64,000 nucleotides of DNA from Streptomyces sp. YPW6 (lineage in GTDB: Bacteria > Actinomycetota > Actinomycetes > Streptomycetales > Streptomycetaceae): NCBI RefSeq assembly GCF_018866325.1, contig NZ_CP076457.1, positions 3,011,001 through 3,075,000 on the forward strand, given 5' to 3'. Positions 59,051 through 64,000 of the stretch are shown in pieces. Below the pieces are notes generated by a model. It ran no database searches, was not told where the DNA came from, and saw only the letters and a list, made by a program, of their open reading frames with translations. How positions within the stretch are numbered: position 1 is the stretch's first letter; the number at the start of each line of letters is the position of its first letter. Position numbers and translations under genes: made by a program.

Positions 59051-59394
59051 TTCCTTGAATTTAGCCGCTACCTGCGCACACTCCACTCGGCCCACGTCCG
59101 CATCGCGATGGTCTGTGACAACTTCTCTCTGCACCTGACCACGAAGAAGTGCCAGCGAGCCGGAGACTGGGCCGCGGCTAACAACGTTGAGATCGCCTAG
59201 ACGCCGACGAACTCCTCCTGGCTGAACGCATCGAGGCCCAGTTCACCGCCGTGCGCTACTTCACCCTCGGCGGCACCGATCACGCCACCCATAAGGAACA
59301 GGGCAGCATGATCCGCCGCTACATCATCTGGCGACACCGCCATGCCGACGACCGGCGCCCACACGCCGTCGTCGACAGGGCAAACGTTGCCTGA
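59051..59394 (+). pseudogene. IS630-family transposase 3' fragment
   Basis: Frames from the right IS3 end onward encode the last 115 or so residues of an IS630-type transposase: FLEFSRYLRTLHSAHVRIAM, CDNFSLHLTTKKCQRAGDWA, then TPTNSSWLN, IEAQFTALRYFTLGGTDHAT and KEQGSMIRRYIIWRHRHADD. It carries at least two lesions: a TAG at 59198-59200 in place of the usual Tyr codon, and a 1-base deletion near 59226. Its 5' part is gone at the IS3 junction. Confidence 0.9.
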
Positions 59395-59431
59395 TCCGGC
59401 ACTAGACCCGCCATGGGCGCCGCGCCGGGTA

Positions 59432-61048
59432 TCAGAGCTCGGTCGGCGTGTGCTCGGTCAGGCCGTACTTGGCCGCGATCGTGTTCCAGAGGGTGGACGC
59501 CTCGCGCTTGGCCTGGGTGGCCACCCCGCTCTGGTTGTTCGCCTTGGCCGTCTCGTTCGTCGACCGGGCCTGGCCGCCCTTGCAGACGTTCTTGTTCTTC
59601 TTCGCCTGCCGCGCCCAGGCCGCGTAGTGGTCGTCGGCCGCCGCCGAGGCCTTCCACGCCCGGTTCAGCGCGGCCGTCAGCTTCGCGTTCTGCGGGAGCT
59701 CGTCCACGGTCAGGCCGTCGAGCCGGGTCACCAGGTCGCGGCGCTGCTGGGCGGCGCCCCTGAGGTCGGCGTCCGCCCGGTCCAGATCCTTGCAGGACTT
59801 GATCTTCTCGACCGCGCTGATCACCGTGGCCCGGCTGTTGTTGCTGTCGGCCAGCAGCTTGTCCAGCGCCTCGGCCTGCGGCTTCGCCGGGTCGGCCGAC
59901 GCCTTGGCGGTGGGTTCCGCCTCGGCCGGTGAACTCTGCGCGGCGACCGGCTGCTTGTCGTCCTTGCCGGAGTCGTCGCCGCCGCTCATCAGCGCGCCCG
60001 CGCCGAGCCCGATGACCGCGCACCCGACGACGACCGCGGCGATCAGCGGAATGTGCGCGGACCGCCGGCGCGGGGCCTCGCCGCCGTGCTGCGGGACCGG
60101 CCCGTCCTGCTCCGAGCGGCTCTGGAAGCCCTGGAGTCCGGACTGGTAGCCGACGGACGCCTGCGGCGGCAACGGGCCGCCCTGGGAGGGGTGCTGGGGC
60201 TGGTGGCCCTGCTGCTGGTACGGGGGCGGGGGCTGATGGCCCGCGTCGAACTGCGGCATCTGCTGTGTGGCGCCCGCCGGTTCCTCGCTGCGGAACAGGT
60301 TGTCGAACTCCGCGGGCGGCTGCCGGTCCTCCGGCGTGCCCGGCGTGCCCGGCCTGATCCCGTACGGGGCTCCGCCCGGCACCGGGGGGATGTACTGGGT
60401 CGCGTCCGCGTCACCGCCGCCCGGCTGCGGCCCGACGGGACCGGGGCCGCCCGGGACGGGCGCGATGTACTGCGTGGCGTCCGCGTCACCGCCCGGAGCC
60501 CCCTGACCGCCCGGCATTCCCTGACCACCCTGACCGCCGGGCATGCCCTGGCCCCCCGGCATGCCCTGACCGCCCGGCGCGCCCGGCCCGGCCTCCGGCG
60601 GCAGCGGCTGCGCGTACGGAAGCGGCTGGGACGGGGGCTGCTGGGACTGCTGGTCGTGCTGAGGGTGCTGGTACTGCTGCGCGTACGAGCCGGGCTGCTG
60701 CGGCTGCTGGTAAGCCCCCGGCTGCTGCGGCTGCTGGTACGCCCCCGGCTGCTGGTACGCGTCCGGGCCCGGCGCCTGCTGCGCGGGCGGCAGCGGCTGC
60801 GCCTGCGGGTAGCCGTAGCCCCCCTCCGCACCCTGGTCCGGCTGCGGCGCCCCGGCGGACTGCGGCCCCCAGGCCTGCCCCCACGGTTCACCGCCCGCGG
60901 GAGCGCTCTGCCCGCCCTGCCCGGCCGGGGGCGCTCCCGGGGTCCAGGGGGCTCCGCCGTCGGCGGGCAGCACGACACCCTCGTGCGCGGGTCGTGCGGC
61001 GGGGAGCTGGTGCTCGCCGCCCTGTCCGCCCTGTCCGCTCTGCGTCAC
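59432..61048 (-). CDS. Gln/Pro/Gly-rich single-pass membrane protein
   Basis: A 538-residue protein. The first 340 residues are disordered, rich in Gln, Pro and Gly with tandem repeats (QQPGAYQQPQ; GGQGMPGGQG) and two copies of DADATQYI-PVPGG, a motif widespread in Streptomyces proteins. A membrane segment (about 345-366, IPLIAAVVVGCAVIGLGAGAL) is followed by an extracellular helical domain of about 170 residues with two cysteines (SCKDLDR and NVCKGG). Topology: cytoplasmic tail inside, helical domain outside. Function unknown. GTG start at 61048. Just beyond its 3' end are the IS remnants. Confidence 0.82.
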   Translation of the reverse strand: MTQSGQGGQGGEHQLPAARPAHEGVVLPADGGAPWTPGAPPAGQGGQSAPAGGEPWGQAWGPQSAGAPQPDQGAEGGYGYPQAQPLPPAQQAPGPDAYQQPGAYQQPQQPGAYQQPQQPGSYAQQYQHPQHDQQSQQPPSQPLPYAQPLPPEAGPGAPGGQGMPGGQGMPGGQGGQGMPGGQGAPGGDADATQYIAPVPGGPGPVGPQPGGGDADATQYIPPVPGGAPYGIRPGTPGTPEDRQPPAEFDNLFRSEEPAGATQQMPQFDAGHQPPPPYQQQGHQPQHPSQGGPLPPQASVGYQSGLQGFQSRSEQDGPVPQHGGEAPRRRSAHIPLIAAVVVGCAVIGLGAGALMSGGDDSGKDDKQPVAAQSSPAEAEPTAKASADPAKPQAEALDKLLADSNNSRATVISAVEKIKSCKDLDRADADLRGAAQQRRDLVTRLDGLTVDELPQNAKLTAALNRAWKASAAADDHYAAWARQAKKNKNVCKGGQARSTNETAKANNQSGVATQAKREASTLWNTIAAKYGLTEHTPTEL

Positions 61049-61248
61049 CGGGACTCCTACGTGTGAACCTACGGAATCGTCGGCTCACGCTATCGGGTGG
61101 CCGCCCGGCTCCGCCAAGCGCGTGGTACCCCTCACCACGCCTTCACAGGATGGGTAACATCCCGCGGCCCGACGACGCTGTTATGGGGCCGGACCGCCGC
61201 ACCGCGCTTCCGGGGCGGCCCGGACCGCCCCGGACGGCCACCGGATCC

Positions 61249-62631
61249 TCACGCCGCCTGGAGCTCCAGCCGCTCGCCGAACTCCCGCACCGCGGGCTCC
61301 TCGCGGAAGGGCGTCAGCCGCTGCTGGAGGTCGTCGAGATATTCGGCGCCCCGGCTGGAGCGCACCGTCGACAGCAGCTCCATCGCCCGGGTCCCCGTGT
61401 GGCAGGCCCGCTCCACCTCCCGCTGCTGCACCTGGGCCGAGGCCAGCAGCACCAGCGCGATGCCCCGGCGCCGGGCCCGGGTCTCCGGCAGCGCGGCCAG
61501 CGCCTCCTTGGCCCGCCGGGCCGCCTCCTGCGGCTGCCTCAGATCCCGGTGGCAGTGCGCCAGTTCGTCCGCGAGATACCCGCTGTCGAAGTGCCGGATC
61601 CAGACCGGATCGTCGCCGGTGTCCGGATCGGCCTGCTCCAGTGCGGCGACGGCACGCCCCGTCACCGCGTGGCAGGTCCGGGCGTCCCCGAGGAGCGCGT
61701 GGCCCCGGGCCTCCGCCGCGTAGAACATGGCCTGGGCGCGGGGGGTGACCTGCCCCCGGGCCCCTTCCTGTGCGGCGCGGGCGAGTTGGGCGATCTCCCG
61801 CGGGTTGCCGAGCTGGGCGGCGAGGTGGCTCATCGAGGCGGCCAGCACGTAGCCGCCGTACGCCCGGTCGCCCGCCGCCTGGGCGAGCCGCAGCGCCTGG
61901 ATGTAGTAGCGCTGGGCGAGGCCGGGCTGCCCGGTGTCGACCGCCATGTAGCCGCCGAGCTCGGTGAGCCGGGCCACCGCCGCGAACAGCTCGCGGCCCA
62001 CCCGTTCGCGGTACGACCCCGAAAGCAGGCCGGAGACCACGCTGTTGAGGTAGTGCACGAGCACCGGCCGGACGTGGCCGCTGCCGAACCGGTGGTCGAG
62101 GTCGGTGAGCGCGGTGGTCATCGCCCGCACCGCCTCGACATCGGACATCCCCACCCGGGTCCCCGCGGTCCGCTCGACCTGGGCGTCCGGGCCCGAGATC
62201 AGCCAGTCCCGGCTGGGCTCGACGAGCGCGGACGCGGCGACCGCCGACCCGGTGAGCTGATCCCTGCGGCCCACGTCGCCGCGCCACAGCTCGCAGACCT
62301 GCTCGACGGCCCCGGCGACGGTCGGCGCGTACTGGAGGCCGACGCCCGAGGAGAGGTTCTTGCCGTTGGCCATGCCGATCTCGTCGATCGTGACCGTACG
62401 GCCCAGCTTGCGGCCCAGCGCCTCGGCGATGATCCCCGGGGCCCGGCCCCGGGGCTGCTGCCCCCGCAGCCAACGGGCCACGGAGGTCTTGTCGTAGCGC
62501 AGATCGAGCCCCCGTTCGGCGCCGACCATGTTCACCCGGCGCGCGAGGCCCGCGTTGGAGCAGGCCGCCTCCTGGATGAGCGTCTGGAGCCGTTCGTTGG
62601 GCTGGCGGGCTACGAGAGGCCTTGCAGCCAT
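61249..62631 (-). CDS. TPR-containing regulator, NsdA-like
   Basis: A 460-residue cytoplasmic protein starting MAARPLVARQPNERLQTLIQ. The N-terminal part has a helix-turn-helix-like CSNAGLARRVNM and RYDKTSVARWLRGQQPRGRA segment; the remainder is helical with tetratricopeptide-like repeats (RYYIQALRLAQAAGDRAYGG; EARGHALLGDARTCHAVTGR). This resembles NsdA and its paralogues, negative regulators of sporulation and antibiotic production in streptomycetes; an exact orthologue call is not made. AGGGGG precedes ATG 62631, and an inverted repeat lies upstream. Divergent from the primase-like gene. Confidence 0.87.
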   Translation of the reverse strand: MAARPLVARQPNERLQTLIQEAACSNAGLARRVNMVGAERGLDLRYDKTSVARWLRGQQPRGRAPGIIAEALGRKLGRTVTIDEIGMANGKNLSSGVGLQYAPTVAGAVEQVCELWRGDVGRRDQLTGSAVAASALVEPSRDWLISGPDAQVERTAGTRVGMSDVEAVRAMTTALTDLDHRFGSGHVRPVLVHYLNSVVSGLLSGSYRERVGRELFAAVARLTELGGYMAVDTGQPGLAQRYYIQALRLAQAAGDRAYGGYVLAASMSHLAAQLGNPREIAQLARAAQEGARGQVTPRAQAMFYAAEARGHALLGDARTCHAVTGRAVAALEQADPDTGDDPVWIRHFDSGYLADELAHCHRDLRQPQEAARRAKEALAALPETRARRRGIALVLLASAQVQQREVERACHTGTRAMELLSTVRSSRGAEYLDDLQQRLTPFREEPAVREFGERLELQAA

Positions 62632-62657
62632 ATGTCCCCCTGAAGCATCGGTTATGT

Positions 62658-62684
62658 GCAGTGATCGGTGAAAGGGATCACTGC
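62658..62684. promoter_or_regulatory. Inverted repeat upstream of the TPR regulator
   Basis: GCAGTGATC-N9-GATCACTGC, 9-bp perfect arms, 27 bases before the start of the NsdA-like gene. It could be an operator (position suits autoregulation) or an RNA hairpin in the 5' leader. Confidence 0.6.
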
Positions 62685-62906
62685 CCGGCACATACACAAG
62701 AAATGCGCATATTCCATCGGCATTCGGTACGGGCATGGCGCGTCGCACCGTCGCGGAGGGCCGGAAGCGGTCCTGGGCGGCGGTCCTGGAGGTGGTTACC
62801 CGCCCTTCGGTGCGAGACCTCGCGCGCGCCCCCGCCCGTGCACCGATGCGCCCCACGTGCAGGATCGATGCGCCGGGCACCGGTTCAGGGGAGGCCGTAA
62901 CCCCAG

Positions 62907-63608
62907 GTGACGGCGGAAGTTGTGCTGGGCGTGGAGAAGCCCATCGGAGTCACGGAAGCCGCACAGGTCCCCCAGCAGCGGAGCGAGCTGCTGCTCGACG
63001 CCGCAGTGCGGTATGCGGAAGAACGTCACTGGGACGTGTTCCCCGGCACCTGGCTGGAGGCGGTGGGCGGCGGGGAGCGGTGTTCCTGCGGCGACGCCGG
63101 CTGCGCCCTGCCCGGGGCACACGCGGACCGGCCGGACTGGGCGGGCCAGTCGACCGGCAGCGGTGCCGCGGCCCGGCGGATGTGGTCCAGGCAGCCCCGC
63201 GCCTCGGTGCTGCTGCCGACCGGCCGGTCCTTCGACGCGCTGGAGGTGCCCGAGGCGGCGGGCTTCCTGGCGCTGGCCCGGATGGAGCGGATGGACCTGA
63301 CGCTCGGCCCGGTCACCTGCACCCCCGACCGCCGGATGCTGTTCTTCGTGCTGCCGGGCGGCGCCGCCAAGGCCGCCGAGCTGGTGCGCGCGCTCGGCTG
63401 GAACGCCGCGGCGATCGATCTGACCGGCCGCGGCGAGGGCCACTACATCGCCGCCCCGCCCACCCGGGTCGGCGGCCGGGGAGCCGTGCAGTGGGCCTGC
63501 GGCCCCACCAACGCCAACCGCTGGCTGCCCGACGTGGACGAGCTGATCAGCCCGCTGGCGTACGCCTGCGCCCGGGAGGCGGCCGCCGCCCGCACCCGGA
63601 CCGCCTAG
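62907..63608 (+). CDS. Bifunctional DNA primase/polymerase-like protein
   Basis: A 233-residue protein of the Prim-Pol (DUF927-less, N-terminal) family: LLLDAAVRYAEERHWDVFPG, CSCGDAGCALPGAHADRPDW with cysteines and histidine, then SVLLPTGRSFDALEVPEAAG, and GHYIAAPPTRVGG. In streptomycetes this family is chromosomal, and function in replication is unproven; the usual helicase part is absent. The GTG at 62907 is used, although GTG 62922 is an alternative; GGAGG lies 13 bases upstream of the first. Divergent from the TPR regulator. Confidence 0.8.
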   Translation: MTAEVVLGVEKPIGVTEAAQVPQQRSELLLDAAVRYAEERHWDVFPGTWLEAVGGGERCSCGDAGCALPGAHADRPDWAGQSTGSGAAARRMWSRQPRASVLLPTGRSFDALEVPEAAGFLALARMERMDLTLGPVTCTPDRRMLFFVLPGGAAKAAELVRALGWNAAAIDLTGRGEGHYIAAPPTRVGGRGAVQWACGPTNANRWLPDVDELISPLAYACAREAAAARTRTA

Positions 63609-63667
63609 GAGACCGGGAGCCTTTCGTAGGGTGTCCTCATCACGTGGGGACATCGAAAGGCTGTGCC

Positions 63668-64000
63668 ATGCCGGACCGGGCAGATGCACGTAGGACGTCG
63701 GACGCGGCGACAGAGACCGCGACGAGCGGGGCGACGGACGCGGCGACGGGCGGGGCGCACGAGGTGCGGCCCGCCGTCCGTGTGCAAGGGCTGTGGAAGC
63801 GGTTCGGGGAGCAGGTCGCGGTCGCGGGGATCGATCTGGAGCTGCCCGCGGGCAAGTTCATCGGGCTGGTGGGGCCCAACGGTGCGGGCAAGACGACGAC
63901 GCTCTCGATGGTCACCGGGCTGTTGCGGCCCGACCTGGGGAAGATCGAGGTCGCGGGCCACGACGTGTGGACGGACCCGGTCGAGGTGAAGTCCCGGATC
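63668..64000 (+). CDS. ABC transporter ATP-binding protein, 5' part
   Basis: The first 111 codons of an ATPase that runs off the right edge. After a Ala/Thr/Asp-rich leader of about 35 residues, PAVRVQGLWKRFGEQVAVAG begins the domain and LVGPNGAGKTTTLSMVTGLL holds Walker A. The order and spacing fit an export-type (drug or lipid) ABC ATPase. The ATG at 63668 is preceded by GAAAGG. Signature and Walker B lie outside the window. Confidence 0.9.
   Translation, partial: MPDRADARRTSDAATETATSGATDAATGGAHEVRPAVRVQGLWKRFGEQVAVAGIDLELPAGKFIGLVGPNGAGKTTTLSMVTGLLRPDLGKIEVAGHDVWTDPVEVKSRI

Overview
The window is chromosomal DNA of a Streptomyces or close relative. Base composition is very high in G+C, GTG starts and 4-base stop/start overlaps (ATGA, GTGA) are common, and the gene families are typical of streptomycetes: an AfsR-type SARP, HtpX/PspAB, F420-dependent Ddn-like reductase, TPR regulator, Trypco1/trypsin conflict genes and anti-sigma/STAS switches. 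No tRNA or rRNA gene was seen.

The strongest theme is a scattered CoA-dependent catabolic regulon. Nine copies of a near-perfect 15-bp palindrome, CTGACG-N3-CGTCAG, lie just upstream of nine transcription units holding 16 genes. These are ACAD+Ddn-like reductase (1359-3142), a thiolase-fold protein (3307), DoxX+DUF35 (8120-9012), NDP-forming acyl-CoA ligase+enoyl-CoA hydratase (21288-24349), flavin reductase (24399), SDR+ACAD+Zn-alcohol dehydrogenase (35269-38537), a cyclase-family hydrolase (38621), amidohydrolase+two ACADs (40503-44177), and an AMP-forming acyl-CoA ligase (44359). The gene set resembles steroid- or terpenoid-type side-chain and ring degradation. The palindromes are TetR-like, and the TetR gene at 561-1208 is the nearest candidate regulator. 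The substrate is unknown.

Region by region: 0-12.5 kb holds the first regulon units, PNPOx-like, HtpX/PspAB, a MazF-type toxin-antitoxin pair, a flavin monooxygenase, a VOC protein and a frameshifted AraC gene, with an unusual density of minisatellites between genes. At 12.6-19.9 kb a MacAB-like exporter, a membrane protein, a response regulator and a histidine kinase form one operon; the same triple CTCCCAG direct repeat (11-bp spacing) lies before this operon and before the sigma-like gene that follows. At 20-25 kb are an NmrA-like gene and more regulon units. At 25.2-30.7 kb an AfsR-like regulator faces a Trypco1 gene and a decayed trypsin/STAND/WD40 gene. At 30.7-35.3 kb are MFS, DUF2809, GlxA-type and TetR/SRPBCC genes. 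At 35.3-46 kb is the main catabolic block. At 46-53 kb are an EF-hand protein, STAS factor, sigma/anti-sigma pair, purU, an SCO4402-like gene and a substrate-binding lipoprotein. At 53-56.8 kb is a TetR/amine oxidase/aldehyde dehydrogenase cassette. At 56.9-59.4 kb three insertion-sequence remnants abut: IS5, IS3 and IS630. At 59.4-64 kb are a proline/glutamine-rich membrane protein, a TPR regulator, a primase/polymerase-like gene and the start of an ABC ATPase.

Family assignments come from reading the translations, not from searches. Starts were chosen from ribosome-binding sites, overlaps and family length.
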